A stretch of DNA of 45,106 bases from Acidimicrobiales bacterium (GCA_035630295.1 DASQKY010000007.1:1-45106), one strand, 5' to 3'. Shown: positions 1 to 8,221, counted from the first letter of the stretch. Numbers and translations: made by a program. Notes: generated from the sequence alone by a model not told the origin.

Positions 1-561
1 ACGGCGCGTGCGGACGCGACGGAGCTCACGGGCGAGCGCATCGTCGATGCGATGCTCGAGCGACTGCGGACGACTCCGTATGAGCGGGTGCGCATCGACG
101 ACATCGCCTCTGACGCCGGAGTGACCGCTCAGACCGTCATCCGCCGCTTCGGGGGGAAGCCCACGCTCATGACGACGACGGTGGAGCGCGAACTGGGCCG
201 TATCGCCGCCACCCGTGAGGCAGCGGCACGGTCGACACCGGGCGAGACGGTGCGCGCCCTGGTGGAGCACTACGAGCGGTACGGGCTCCTGATCCTCAAG
301 ACGTACGCCGAGGCGCCGCTCGTGCCGGGGCTGCCCGAGATCGTGGCGCGGGGTCGCGCATACCACGTCGACTGGTGCCGCCGGGCCTTCGCGGAGCACG
401 TCGCTCCCGGGTCGGACGAGCCGACCCGGGAGCGACGCCTTGCTCAGATCGTTGCCGTGTGCGATGCGACCACCTGGCGCATCCTGCGCTTCGACGGCGG
501 TCTCGACCCCGAGTCGACGGAGCAGGCGATCATCGAACTGCTGACGCCGCTGCTCCGTTGA
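1..561 (+). CDS. TetR/AcrR family transcriptional regulator (5' end outside window)
   Basis: The frame is open from the first base, so the start lies upstream and at least 186 residues are seen. The N-terminal part is a TetR-type helix-turn-helix: a helix containing GERIVDAMLERLRTTPYERV, then IDDIASDAGVTAQTVIRRFG, where the family usually has a phenylalanine-rich recognition helix ending in F.xK. The rest is the helical ligand/dimerisation domain, which is poorly conserved and gives no ligand. Such proteins normally repress a neighbouring or divergent gene. The only neighbour visible is the convergent DUF4383 gene, so the target is not in view. An internal ATG at 52 would cut the HTH and is unlikely to be the real start. 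Confidence 0.85.
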   Translation, partial: TARADATELTGERIVDAMLERLRTTPYERVRIDDIASDAGVTAQTVIRRFGGKPTLMTTTVERELGRIAATREAAARSTPGETVRALVEHYERYGLLILKTYAEAPLVPGLPEIVARGRAYHVDWCRRAFAEHVAPGSDEPTRERRLAQIVAVCDATTWRILRFDGGLDPESTEQAIIELLTPLLR

Positions 562-579
562 CCTCGGGTGATCGCCCGC

Positions 580-1089
580 CTAGACCGTGCTGCGACGGCG
601 GGTGGTCGTGCGGTCGCGCGTGAGCAGCAGGCCGAGGGCGATCATGCCCACGCCGAGCACGAAGTGCAGCCAGTTGTCGGCGGTGTTCACCGGGACGAAG
701 TTGGCCGGGTTGTCCCCCGCCACGAACATCCCGAAGATCCACAGCACGAGGTAGATCGCACCGCCCCATATCAGGAAATTGCGGGACGCCGCCGCGGTCC
801 GTGCGACCGCGACGCCCGCGATGCCGAAGAGGAGGTGGACGATGTTGTGCAGGATCGACACCTGGAAGATGCCGAGCAGCTCCGCCTCGGACTCGTGGCC
901 GGCGAAGGTGATGTCGCCCAGGTCGCTGGTGATGCCGGGCACGAAGCCCAGGACGCCCACGGCCAGGAAGGCGATGGCGACCACAGTGGCGAACCGGCGG
1001 GCCAGCGGGGCATCGACGGGACGGCCGCCGAGGTCGGCGACGCGGCCGCTCTCGGACGGGGCGGCGGCAGCAGGTCGGCGAGCAGCCAT
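580..1089 (-). CDS. DUF4383 integral membrane protein
   Basis: This is a 169-residue protein with four hydrophobic segments: around residues 33-55, 72-100, 105-125 and 140-160. The pattern of HNIVHLLFGIAGV followed by a last helix with WLHFVLGVGM matches DUF4383 proteins, which are common in actinomycetotes and of unknown function. The ATG at 1089 is preceded on the minus strand by a good GAGGAG ribosome-binding site. The gene converges on the TetR gene with an 18-base gap, and about 100 bases separate it from the upstream GMC operon on the same strand. It probably has its own promoter. The assignment to the family is from remembered motifs; function is unknown. Confidence 0.8.
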   Translation of the reverse strand: MAARRPAAAAPSESGRVADLGGRPVDAPLARRFATVVAIAFLAVGVLGFVPGITSDLGDITFAGHESEAELLGIFQVSILHNIVHLLFGIAGVAVARTAAASRNFLIWGGAIYLVLWIFGMFVAGDNPANFVPVNTADNWLHFVLGVGMIALGLLLTRDRTTTRRRSTV

Positions 1090-1190
1090 GGGATCTCCTC
1101 AAGGGTGGGACCTCCGTCTCACCACTGTGCGGAGCGTCAAACCGGTGGCTGCGCCGCCCGCGCCCACCACACGCTCTCCGGCCTCTCGGC

Positions 1191-1715
1191 TCAGGGGGCG
1201 GGGCGGAGGGGCTCGAGGACGAAGAACGTGGCCGGGATGCGCCGGCGACCCAGGGCGACGAAGGCGTGCCCCAGGAGGAGCGTGTGGTCGGCGTCGAGGG
1301 CGACGAGGTAGTCGCGCAGGCGGCCGGCCGGATCGAGGGCGGAGCGGGCGTGGGGGCCGTAGTCGAGCAGCAGGGCGTCCAGGTACCGGTTGTCGGTGGC
1401 CTCGGGGTCGACGGCGTCGACAGAGAAGAAGGCGAACGGCTTTGGCTCCGGGCCGTCGGCCGGGAGCCACCGGCCGGTGCGGGGGCCGCGCCGGACGCGC
1501 CGGTTGTAGCCGCCATCCCCGGTGAAGCCCTTGACGAAGCGATCGGCCCCCGCCAGCCGCAGCCCTCCGGCGGTGTTGACGCCACGGAGCTCCTGGCCCG
1601 CCAGCTTGGCCCGGTCGGGCGCCCGGCCGCGCCGCATCTCGGCCTGCAGGTCGCGGGCCGGAGACGTGGCCAGCTCCAGGAATCGGCGCGACGGCGGCGG
1701 CTCGTGGTGGGTCAC
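1191..1715 (-). CDS. Hypothetical protein, last gene of the GMC oxidoreductase operon
   Basis: A 174-residue soluble protein that starts with GTG at 1715, overlapping the TGA of the GMC oxidoreductase by 4 bases, so the two are probably translationally coupled. It has no signal peptide or membrane segment. Conserved-looking blocks are ELRGVNTAGG, FVKGFTGDGGYNRRV, YLDALLLDYG and LRDYLVALDADHTLLLGHAF. I recall similar small proteins of unknown function beside GMC-type oxidases in actinomycetotes, but I cannot name a domain. A role in handling the oxidoreductase substrate is inference from gene order only. Confidence 0.7.
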   Translation of the reverse strand: MTHHEPPPSRRFLELATSPARDLQAEMRRGRAPDRAKLAGQELRGVNTAGGLRLAGADRFVKGFTGDGGYNRRVRRGPRTGRWLPADGPEPKPFAFFSVDAVDPEATDNRYLDALLLDYGPHARSALDPAGRLRDYLVALDADHTLLLGHAFVALGRRRIPATFFVLEPLRPAP

Positions 1716-3223
1716 CGGGCCCTCCCCAGGTCCTCGGCCAGGGCGGCCGCGCCGCGTCCGCTCAGGGCCATGATCGTCTCCATCGGGTTGGTGCCGACCG
1801 GCGACGGGAACAGGCTGGCGTCGAGCACGGAGAGGCCCACCGTGTCCCGCACGCGGCCGTCGGGGTCGCAGACGTGCCGCCCGGGGTCGCCGCCCATGGC
1901 CGCGGTCCCCATCAAGTGCACGGTCAGCAGGTCCAGGTCCCGGGGCCGGGGGTCGGGCAGGCCGCGCAGCTCGTCCATGCCCGTGACCACACGGTCCCCG
2001 GGGCCGAAGGGCAGGTGGACCCGCACGGCGCCCGCCGCGAACAGGGCCTCGGCCTGGAGTCGCACCGCCCGGGCGATCCGCGCCGCGTCGGCCGCGGTGA
2101 CGTCATAGGTGGGGACAGGCCGGCCCCGCACCACCCGCACCCGGCCGCTGCTGCTGTCCTCCACCAGGACCCCGGCGGTGACCATCCTCGGGTAGTCCTC
2201 CATGGCCCGGCCCAGCGCGGCGCCGTCGAGGGCCAGCGATCGGGCCACCAGCGCCGGCGGCAGGTTGACCGCGGCCATGATCACCCCGTCGTCCTCGAAC
2301 TCACGGACCTGGTACGCCTGGTGGACGCCCTTCCAGCCCTCGACCGGCTCGCTGAACACCGCCGTGACCTGGGCGCCCGGGTGGACCCAGAGCCCTCGGC
2401 CGATGCGGCCCGAGGGCGAGCGGACACCGGAGCGCACCAGCAGCGCCGGGGTGTGGATGGCCCCGCACGCCACCACCACCGCCGAGGCGTCGACGGTGAA
2501 CGGCGCCGCTGGCCCGCCCCCCTCGGGCACCACCGTGCCCTCGACGCCCACGGCCCGCTTGCCCCGGAACCGGACCCGGTCGACCCGGCAGCCGGCGTAC
2601 ACCTCGGCCCCGAAGGCCATGGCCCGCGGCAGGTACGACACCAGCGTGGACTGCTTGGCCCCGGTCGGGCACCCGAACAGGCAGCGGTTGCACCCGGCGC
2701 AGTGCACCTGGGCGCGGCGGTTGTCGACCACCCGCCACCCCAGCCGCTGGGCCCCCTGGCGCAGCAGGTGCTGGTCGCGGCCGATCGAGGACGGGTCCTG
2801 GGGCGCCACCGAGAGGAGGCGCTCGACCCTGGCGAACCAGGGGTCCAGCGCCTCGGGGGTGAGGCCGGGCATCTCCTCGTCGCGCTGCCACCGGCGGAGC
2901 ACCCGTTCCGGCGTCCGCCAGGCCATGGCCCCGTTGATCACCGTCGACCCCCCGACGCAGCGACCCTCGTTGTAGGTGATGGGTGGCCGACCCAGGGTCG
3001 TGGTGGCGCCGCCGTCCCGGTACAGCGCCCGCACCATGGCCATGTCGTCGCCGCTGAAGCTCTCCGTCGGCCGGTGGGGGCCCTCCTCCACGACGATCAC
3101 CGACAGCCCGTCCTCGGCCAGCTCGGCGGCGGCCACCGCGCCACCGGCGCCGGAGCCGACGACGACCACGTCGCAGCCCCGCCGCTCCCCCACCAGGGCC
3201 CGTCCGTCGTGGATGGCGCCCAT
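1712..3223 (-). CDS. GMC-family FAD-dependent oxidoreductase
   Basis: A 503-residue flavoprotein that would oxidise an alcohol, sterol or similar compound. The N-terminal dinucleotide-binding motif VVVGSGAGGAVAAAELAEDG is at about residues 20-40. A GRCVGGSTVINGAMAW block and the C-terminal GMC signature (LDASLFPSPVGTNPMETIMA), with the expected late His (HLMGTAAMGG) and Asn, are present. Residues 175-186 read CAGCNRCLFGCP, which is CxxCxxCxxxCP spacing as in ferredoxins. Related long-chain alcohol oxidases have a cysteine-rich segment here, so a cluster is possible but unproven. The start is the ATG at 3223, which overlaps the upstream TGA (TGATG). The longer open frame up to 3748 runs through the preceding gene and is not real. 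Confidence 0.9.
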   Translation of the reverse strand: MGAIHDGRALVGERRGCDVVVVGSGAGGAVAAAELAEDGLSVIVVEEGPHRPTESFSGDDMAMVRALYRDGGATTTLGRPPITYNEGRCVGGSTVINGAMAWRTPERVLRRWQRDEEMPGLTPEALDPWFARVERLLSVAPQDPSSIGRDQHLLRQGAQRLGWRVVDNRRAQVHCAGCNRCLFGCPTGAKQSTLVSYLPRAMAFGAEVYAGCRVDRVRFRGKRAVGVEGTVVPEGGGPAAPFTVDASAVVVACGAIHTPALLVRSGVRSPSGRIGRGLWVHPGAQVTAVFSEPVEGWKGVHQAYQVREFEDDGVIMAAVNLPPALVARSLALDGAALGRAMEDYPRMVTAGVLVEDSSSGRVRVVRGRPVPTYDVTAADAARIARAVRLQAEALFAAGAVRVHLPFGPGDRVVTGMDELRGLPDPRPRDLDLLTVHLMGTAAMGGDPGRHVCDPDGRVRDTVGLSVLDASLFPSPVGTNPMETIMALSGRGAAALAEDLGRAR

Positions 3224-3663
3224 CAACCCTCCCGCGGCGGCCGGGGGGCGCGGGCCAGCACCACGGCCCGATGGTCCTCGATGGCGGTGGCCCAGCGAGC
3301 GGCCCGGGGGCCGGCGACCTCGGCGGTCCAGGCGTCGGGGTCGTAGCCGAGGCGGGCCTTGACCTCCGGTTGGTCGTAGTAGGCGAGGACCAGCACGTCT
3401 CGGACGGTGCGGCGCAGCGGTCCCCACCCCGACGGGCTGGCCCGGCGCGATCGCCGGCCCGGGGACGGCAGGCCGGCCAGGTCGATGGCGGCCAGCAGGG
3501 CCCCGCGGCTGGTGGGCGGCAGCGCCGCGGCCGTCACCTCCACCTGGTCCACGACCCGGTCGAGCACCTCGGGGCGGGCGACGTCCGGCGGGCAGGCCGT
3601 CACGGCCAGGCGGCGCAGGATGCCCCGGCGCCGGCCGGAGAGGACGTCCCGGCCCCGACCCAT
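3223..3663 (-). CDS. Small hypothetical protein, first gene of GMC operon (possibly gluconate dehydrogenase subunit 3-like)
   Basis: A 146-residue protein with start ATG at 3663. Its TGA overlaps the GMC oxidoreductase ATG by one base. It is helical and soluble. The stretch VLVLAYYDQPEVKARLGYDP with the following AWTAEV resembles the C-terminal part of small partner subunits (gluconate 2-dehydrogenase subunit 3 type) that accompany GMC or FAD oxidoreductases. That family usually carries a Tat signal, and none is visible here. A GTG seven codons further upstream could also serve as start. It is transcribed away from the DGPF gene, with which it shares a 163-base divergent region. The partner role is inferred from gene order. 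Confidence 0.65.
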   Translation of the reverse strand: MGRGRDVLSGRRRGILRRLAVTACPPDVARPEVLDRVVDQVEVTAAALPPTSRGALLAAIDLAGLPSPGRRSRRASPSGWGPLRRTVRDVLVLAYYDQPEVKARLGYDPDAWTAEVAGPRAARWATAIEDHRAVVLARAPRPPREG

Positions 3664-3741
3664 GACTGGCCCGGCCACGGCCCGCACCGTAGTGGCGCGG
3701 GGTGGGCCCGTGGGTGGTACGACCGGGGCGCAGAAAGTTCT

Positions 3742-3778
3742 TCGACACCGGTGTCGATCCGGCGCCGCGCCGTTCGAC
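3742..3778 (+). promoter_or_regulatory. Candidate ECF42-type promoter overlapping a 16-bp palindrome
   Basis: TGTCGA at 3752-3757 is followed after 17 bases by CGAC at 3775-3778, about 48 bases before the DGPF gene start. As I recall the family, ECF42 sigma factors recognise a TGTCGA -35 and a CGAC or CGTC -10. The -35 is the right half of the perfect palindrome TCGACACCGGTGTCGA (3742-3757), so the same hexamer also reads on the minus strand toward the GMC operon, though no matching -10 is at the right distance there. This predicts autoregulation of the DGPF-sigma pair. Confidence 0.55.
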
Positions 3779-3826
3779 CTAGGGGTGAGAGGGTCCGGAC
3801 GGCCCGCCACACAGGGAGATGAACCC

Positions 3827-4246
3827 ATGAAGTACATGCTGATCATGCGGGCCACCGACGGGGCCTCCGCCGAGTTCCAGGACGTGGACTTCCAGGAGGT
3901 CGTGGACTCCATGGGCCGGTTCAACCACGAGCTGATCTCGGCCGGCGTCCTGGTCGCCGCCGAGGGCCTGGACGACGCGGCCCAGGGCGTCGTCGTCGAC
4001 TACTCGTCGCAGCCCCCGGTGGTGACCGACGGGCCCTACGGTGAGACCAAGGAGCTGTTCGGCGGCTTCTGGATCCTCGACGTCGCATCCAAGGAGGAGG
4101 CGGTCGAGTGGGCCAAGCGGGCCCCCTTGGCCGGCCCCGGCCTGAAGACCGAGATCCGCCGGGTCGCCAGCATTGACGAGTTCCCGCAGGACAACGAGTG
4201 GGTCCAGAAGGAGCGGGCGTGGCGGGAGTCCACCGGCCAGCTGTGA
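3827..4246 (+). CDS. DGPF/YCII-domain protein
   Basis: A 139-residue single-domain protein of the YCII-related (DGPF) family. It begins MKYMLIMRATDG and carries the signature block DGPYGETKELFGGFWILD at about residues 69-86, which contains the DGPF-type motif as DGPY. The fold is ferredoxin-like. Members are widely found beside ECF sigma factors and their biochemical role is not established. ATG at 3827 is preceded by AGGGAGA at a suitable distance. Its TGA overlaps the GTG of the sigma factor gene, so the two are translated together. The candidate ECF42 promoter upstream suggests that the sigma factor controls this gene. Confidence 0.9.
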   Translation: MKYMLIMRATDGASAEFQDVDFQEVVDSMGRFNHELISAGVLVAAEGLDDAAQGVVVDYSSQPPVVTDGPYGETKELFGGFWILDVASKEEAVEWAKRAPLAGPGLKTEIRRVASIDEFPQDNEWVQKERAWRESTGQL

Positions 4247-5523
4247 GCGACGCCCGCCAGGCCGTGGCCACGGTGTGGCGGATCGAGTCGGCCCGCATCG
4301 TCGGGGCGCTGGCCCGCGACACCGGCGACTTCGCCCTGGCCGAGGACCTGGCCCAGGAGGCGCTGGCCGAGGCGCTGGTGAGCTGGCCCCGCGACGGCGT
4401 GCCCCGCCAGCCGGCCGGGTGGCTGATGACGGTGGGCCGCCGGCGGGCGATCGACGCCTTCCGGCGGCGCGCCGGGCGCGACGAGCGCTACGCCGCCCTC
4501 GCCCACGGCTTGGGCGAGGGCGGCACCGTGACGGGGGCAGCGGCCTCCCCCGACCCGGCGGCGGCGGGCGACCTCCTGTCCGACCCGGACCGGATCGACG
4601 ACGACGTGCTGGCCCTGGTCTTCATCGCCTGCCACCCCCTGCTGGCCCCCGAGGCCCGGGTGGCGCTCACCCTGCGGGTCGTCGGGGGCCTGACCAGCGA
4701 CGAGATCGCCCGGGCGTTCCTGGTGCCCACGGCGACGGTGCAGGCCCGGATCACCCGGGCCAAGAAGACGCTGTCGGCGGCCCGGGTCCCCTTCGAGGTG
4801 CCGCCGCCCGAGCAGCGTCAGGAGCGGTTGGGCTCCGTGCTCAGCGTGCTCTACGTCATCTTCACCGAGGGGTCGACGGCGACCTCCGGCGACGACCTGA
4901 TCCGGCCCGACCTGGCCCACGAGGCGGTCCGGCTGGCCCGGGTCCTGGCCCGCCTGGTGCCCGACGAGCCGGAGGCGCAGGGCCTTCTGGCGCTGTTGGA
5001 GCTGACCGCGGCCCGGTTCCCGGCCCGCACCGGCCCCGACGGCGACCCGGTGTTGTTGGCCGACCAGGACCGGCGGCGGTGGGACCGGGCCGCCATCCGG
5101 CGGGGACGCGCCGCCCTGGCCCGGGCCGGGCAGGTGGGGCGGGGCCTGGGCGCCTACGGCCTCCAGGCCGCCATCGCCGAGGGCCACGCCGTGGCCGCCT
5201 CGGTCGAGGCCACCGACTGGGAGCGGATCGTCGTGCTCTACGAGGCCCTCGGGCGGCTGGCCCCCTCCCCCGTCGTCGAGCTGAACCGGGCGGTGGCGCT
5301 CTCGATGGCCCAGGGGCCGGCCGCCGCCCTCCGGGTCGTCGACGACCTGGTCGCCTCGGAGCAGCTCGCCCGTTCCCACCTGGTGCCGAGCGTGCGGGGC
5401 GAGCTGCTGGCCCGACTGGGCCGGGTCGAGGAGGCCAGGTCGGAGCTGGAGCGGGCCGTCGACCTCTGCGGCAACGCCCGTGAACGCGGCCTGCTCGACC
5501 GCAAGCGCCGCGACCTCGGCTGA
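4243..5523 (+). CDS. ECF42-group RNA polymerase sigma factor with C-terminal extension
   Basis: A 426-residue sigma-70-family protein. Region 2 spans roughly residues 5-75 (ALAEDLAQEALAEALVSWP, then GWLMTVGRRRAIDAFRRR). Region 4 is around residues 130-185 (EARVALTLRVVGGLTSDEIA, then FLVPTATVQARITRAKKT). After it comes a helical extension of about 230 residues with TPR-like pairs, including LARLGRVEEARSELERAVDL near the end. That architecture and the overlapping DGPF gene define the ECF42 group, in which the extension rather than an anti-sigma factor is thought to matter for activity. No anti-sigma gene is nearby. The start is the GTG at 4243 overlapping the DGPF stop; a start at 4198 would lie inside the DGPF gene. 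Confidence 0.9.
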   Translation: MSDARQAVATVWRIESARIVGALARDTGDFALAEDLAQEALAEALVSWPRDGVPRQPAGWLMTVGRRRAIDAFRRRAGRDERYAALAHGLGEGGTVTGAAASPDPAAAGDLLSDPDRIDDDVLALVFIACHPLLAPEARVALTLRVVGGLTSDEIARAFLVPTATVQARITRAKKTLSAARVPFEVPPPEQRQERLGSVLSVLYVIFTEGSTATSGDDLIRPDLAHEAVRLARVLARLVPDEPEAQGLLALLELTAARFPARTGPDGDPVLLADQDRRRWDRAAIRRGRAALARAGQVGRGLGAYGLQAAIAEGHAVAASVEATDWERIVVLYEALGRLAPSPVVELNRAVALSMAQGPAAALRVVDDLVASEQLARSHLVPSVRGELLARLGRVEEARSELERAVDLCGNARERGLLDRKRRDLG

Positions 5524-5682
5524 GGCCAGTCGGCCCCTCTCGTCGTCCACCCGGGTAGCCCTCTTCGTTGGCCGGCGCCCGGCCACGAGGTGGGTGTCCA
5601 CGGTCAGGGTGGGGCGGGGAAGGGCCCTGAAGGTGAGGGATCCCCCTTGGCATGGACGGGGGGGACGCGAAACTCGCCGGCC

Positions 5683-6510
5683 ATGCACCCGACGGTCGAG
5701 CGAGCGGTCGAGCGGTACCTGGCCCAGGTAGACCGTCTGTTGCCGGGGCTGGTCACTGGCTTCTACGTGGTTGGTTCGACGGCGTACGACGCCTACCGGG
5801 ACGGACGCAGCGACATCGATTTCGTGGCCGTGGTGGACGACGACCTCACCCCGGCCCAGCTGCGCCGCCTGCGCATCCAGCACCAGCAGAGCGGGATGCA
5901 CACGGCGCTGTCGGCGTTAGGCCGGCGCCGGTCCCCGACCACGGGCACGTGCAACGGCGTCTTCATCCGATCCACCGACCTGTCTCAGCCCGTGAGCGCG
6001 ATCACACCGGTGGCTCACCACGTCGGCGTGTCCTTCGGCACGGGCCCGGCGGGGTCCGACGTCAGCCCCGTGGCCTGGAAGACCCTCGCCGAACGGGGCA
6101 TACCCGTGCGCGGGCCCGACCCGTCCACCCTGGGGTTGGACCCCCAGCTCGAGCTGCTGCGCTCCTGGAACCACGGCAACCTGGAGAGCTACTGGCGGCC
6201 GTGGGCCGGGCGGGTCCACCGTTCTCCCCGCCGGTGGTTCACCGGCCGGCCGCGTTACTGGACGGCCTGGGGAACGCTGGGCCCGCCCCGCCTCCACTGC
6301 ACCATGGCGACCGGTGAGGTCGTGTCGAAGGAGGCCGCCGGCGAGTACGCCCTCGACGTCTTCCCGTCGAGGTGGCACCCCCTCATCATCGACGCCCTGG
6401 CCTACGTCCGGTCCCAACCCGACCAACTGCGGTGGTCACCGGCCCAGCGGGGCCGGCGAACGGCGGATTTCGTGGACGAGGTCATCGCTTCGGGGACCGA
6501 CCTGCCCTGA
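5683..6510 (+). CDS. Nucleotidyltransferase-domain protein (aminoglycoside adenylyltransferase-like)
   Basis: A 275-residue protein with an N-terminal polymerase-beta-type nucleotidyltransferase fold: GFYVVGSTAYDAYRDGRSDI followed by DFVAVV at about residues 24-49, giving the GS...DxD catalytic pattern. The second half is helical, as in AadA-like and DUF4111 enzymes, and ends with a helix pair around KEAAGEYALDVFP. Substrate is unknown; similarity to streptomycin or spectinomycin adenylyltransferases is only at fold level and does not show resistance. The start chosen is the ATG at 5683, four residues before a clean first helix; an in-frame start at 5590 would add a low-complexity glycine-rich leader. 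It stands alone and converges on the sulfotransferase gene. Confidence 0.75.
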   Translation: MHPTVERAVERYLAQVDRLLPGLVTGFYVVGSTAYDAYRDGRSDIDFVAVVDDDLTPAQLRRLRIQHQQSGMHTALSALGRRRSPTTGTCNGVFIRSTDLSQPVSAITPVAHHVGVSFGTGPAGSDVSPVAWKTLAERGIPVRGPDPSTLGLDPQLELLRSWNHGNLESYWRPWAGRVHRSPRRWFTGRPRYWTAWGTLGPPRLHCTMATGEVVSKEAAGEYALDVFPSRWHPLIIDALAYVRSQPDQLRWSPAQRGRRTADFVDEVIASGTDLP

Positions 6511-6706
6511 GCCGGGCCGGGCGCGAAGTCTGGGCGGCCGTCATCTCGCAAAGGTCCGCGGGTTTCGGCCCGGGCGGAGGCCGAGTACGGCGTCAGCACC
6601 ACGGGCCTCTAGCGACCTTCATCAGGACGTCGGTATCTCGGTGTCCGACCGCCAAGGGTGAGCCGCCCGGGTCGGCCCGGACAGACCGGGCCGCTCAGCA
6701 CCCCTG

Positions 6707-7450
6707 CTACGGGACCAGGCAGGCGGTGCGTAGCTCTTCGTAGACGGGGAGGTTGCGCTCGACCAGGGCTGCGATCCGGGCGTCCTGGGGTGCCGGGGGG
6801 CTGCCGTCCGGGGGCGCCAGGAAGCCGCTGCTGCGGGAGGTGGCGCCGTACCAGTCGCGCCAGCGTTCCCATTCGGGCCGCATGCCCGACTCCCAGGTGA
6901 GTGCGTCGGGGGCGGCGGCAAGGCCCATGGTGTCGCACCAGGCCCCCACCACCGCCTCGGGCTCTCGGCACAGGTCGTGGCTGTCGATCACCAGCGGCTC
7001 GGTGCCGGCCGCCCGCAGCGTCTCGACGGCCCTGGACAGGGCCGTGAAGCCGGCCTCCTCGTCGGTCATGTCGGGCCAGATGCGCGCCATCGAGGGGATC
7101 GACCAGCGGGGGTCGCGGATCAGGAACGTGCTGTTCCATGCGCCCAGGAGGGCGTCGAGCGCGGGGCCCGGGTGGTAGGCCATGTCCTTGACGAAGACCG
7201 GCCCCGACGCGGCCAGCGCCTCGACCTCGGCGATGATGGCCGGCACGGTGGCGTCGGGCTCGGTCTCGGGGAACCGAGGGCTGCGGCGGTCGGGCCCGTG
7301 GTAGTAGACGGCGGAGAACGGCTCGTCGAGCACGGCGTGGTCGCCCCGCTCGATCATCATGCGCTCGAAGGCGGTGGACGCGCTGCGGGGCACCGCCCAC
7401 AGGGCGCGCACCGGGTGGCGGTCCTCGGGTTCCGTCGGCCCCTGACCCAT
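6707..7450 (-). CDS. Sulfotransferase-family protein
   Basis: A 247-residue protein. Near its start, ALWAVPRSASTAFERMMIER resembles the 5'-phosphosulfate loop of PAPS-dependent sulfotransferases (residues about 15-34). Later, NSTFLIRDPRWSIPSMARIW has the RDPr.s.pS pattern of the 3'-phosphate-binding strand (about residues 101-120). So it likely moves a sulfuryl group from PAPS to a small molecule or carbohydrate, in the cytoplasm. The start is the ATG at 7450; upstream in-frame sequence to 7669 is arginine/proline-rich and belongs to the esterase remnant. The gene follows the ACP and the broken esterase on the same strand, which hints at a former small-molecule or lipid-modifying locus. Confidence 0.75.
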   Translation of the reverse strand: MGQGPTEPEDRHPVRALWAVPRSASTAFERMMIERGDHAVLDEPFSAVYYHGPDRRSPRFPETEPDATVPAIIAEVEALAASGPVFVKDMAYHPGPALDALLGAWNSTFLIRDPRWSIPSMARIWPDMTDEEAGFTALSRAVETLRAAGTEPLVIDSHDLCREPEAVVGAWCDTMGLAAAPDALTWESGMRPEWERWRDWYGATSRSSGFLAPPDGSPPAPQDARIAALVERNLPVYEELRTACLVP

Positions 7451-7503
7451 CGAGGTGGACTCTAGGCCGTCGCCGCTGGCGGGCGGGCGAGGCGGAGGCG
7501 GCG

Positions 7504-7830
7504 TCAGGTCAGGGACCGGCCGACGAAGGCGAGGGCGGCGGGCGTGATCCGGTCCCAGTAGCCGCGGGTGTGGTCGCCGGGGGTCCAGTCGGCCACCGCC
7601 GGCGCGGGGTCGAGGGCGCCGGCGAAGCGCTGGACCCGATCGAGCAGCGGATCGGCCGTGCCGCACCACAGCCCGATGTCGGTTCCCGCCAGGCGATCCC
7701 TGGCTCCCCAGACATCACGGGGGCGTCCGTCGTCGGTCGCCGCGGTGCCGTCGGGACCGTCGGGGACGGCGGGGCTGAAGGCGGCGACGGCGGCCAGCGA
7801 GCGGGTGGCGTCAGCCAGGTCGCTGTGTCG
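7504..7830 (-). pseudogene. 5'-truncated alpha/beta-hydrolase (esterase) remnant
   Basis: Translating the minus strand toward the TGA at 7506-7504 gives about 108 residues matching the C-terminus of actinobacterial putative esterases: SLAAVAAFSPAVPDG, then GTDIGLWCGTADPLLDRVQR, then PGDHTRGYWDRITPAALAFV. The catalytic Asp (GTADP) and His (GDHTRGYW) are present. The nucleophile elbow GxSxG, the oxyanion strand and any signal peptide are missing. The ACP gene stop is about 95 bases further upstream, so there is no room for a whole gene. A GTG at 7928 overlapping the ACP stop opens a different frame and does not join without a frameshift. Best read as a deletion remnant. Confidence 0.6.
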
Positions 7831-7924
7831 TCGCTCTTGGCACCGACCGCTTGAGCCACCCTCGTCGGCGCATCTCGCCAGAGGACGACGGGTCGAGGCC
7901 TGGGCCTGGGTCCGCGCCGGGCGG

Positions 7925-8167
7925 TCACGCCAGCAGCGACCGGTAGTAGGCGTAGGCGTCGCCGACGGTGAACACCTCGGGGGGGTTCGGCGGGAGCACG
8001 TCCACCTCGGCCATCTCCTCCACGAAGACGATCACCTGGAAGAACTGGATGGAGTCGAGGCCCCAATCGGCGAACAGGTCGTCGCCGACGCTCACCACCC
8101 CGGGTGGGTCGACCTCCAGCATCTCGGCCAGCTCCCGCCCGAACCCCTCGATCGTTTCGTGCGCCAC
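7925..8167 (-). CDS. Acyl carrier protein
   Basis: An 80-residue acidic protein with the ACP fold. The phosphopantetheine attachment serine lies in DDLFADWGLDSIQFFQVIVF (Ser in the LDS motif, about residue 39). The last helix holds FTVGDAYAYYRSLLA. The GTG at 8167 is preceded by GGAAGGAG. It differs from the housekeeping AcpP (residues DSL, no double phenylalanine) and is not next to fatty-acid synthesis genes, so a dedicated carrier for a secondary pathway is likelier. It is divergent from the ACP-like gene at 8222, with only 54 bases between the two starts. Confidence 0.85.
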   Translation of the reverse strand: MAHETIEGFGRELAEMLEVDPPGVVSVGDDLFADWGLDSIQFFQVIVFVEEMAEVDVLPPNPPEVFTVGDAYAYYRSLLA

Positions 8168-8221
8168 CTCAGCTCCTTCCTGCGGGATGATCGGCGGTCG
8201 CCTCCGCGACGTCTCGGTACC

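Noticed and set aside
1266-3346. Long plus-strand frames opposite the GMC operon
   Set aside because: They are antisense shadows in 70+% G+C DNA, full of His/Arg/Pro/Gly, with no motif; the minus-strand frames carry clear GMC signatures.
5683-6510. Calling the nucleotidyltransferase and the APH-type kinase (23976-25031) antibiotic-resistance genes
   Set aside because: Only fold-level motifs match; both folds are common in environmental actinomycetotes with other substrates.
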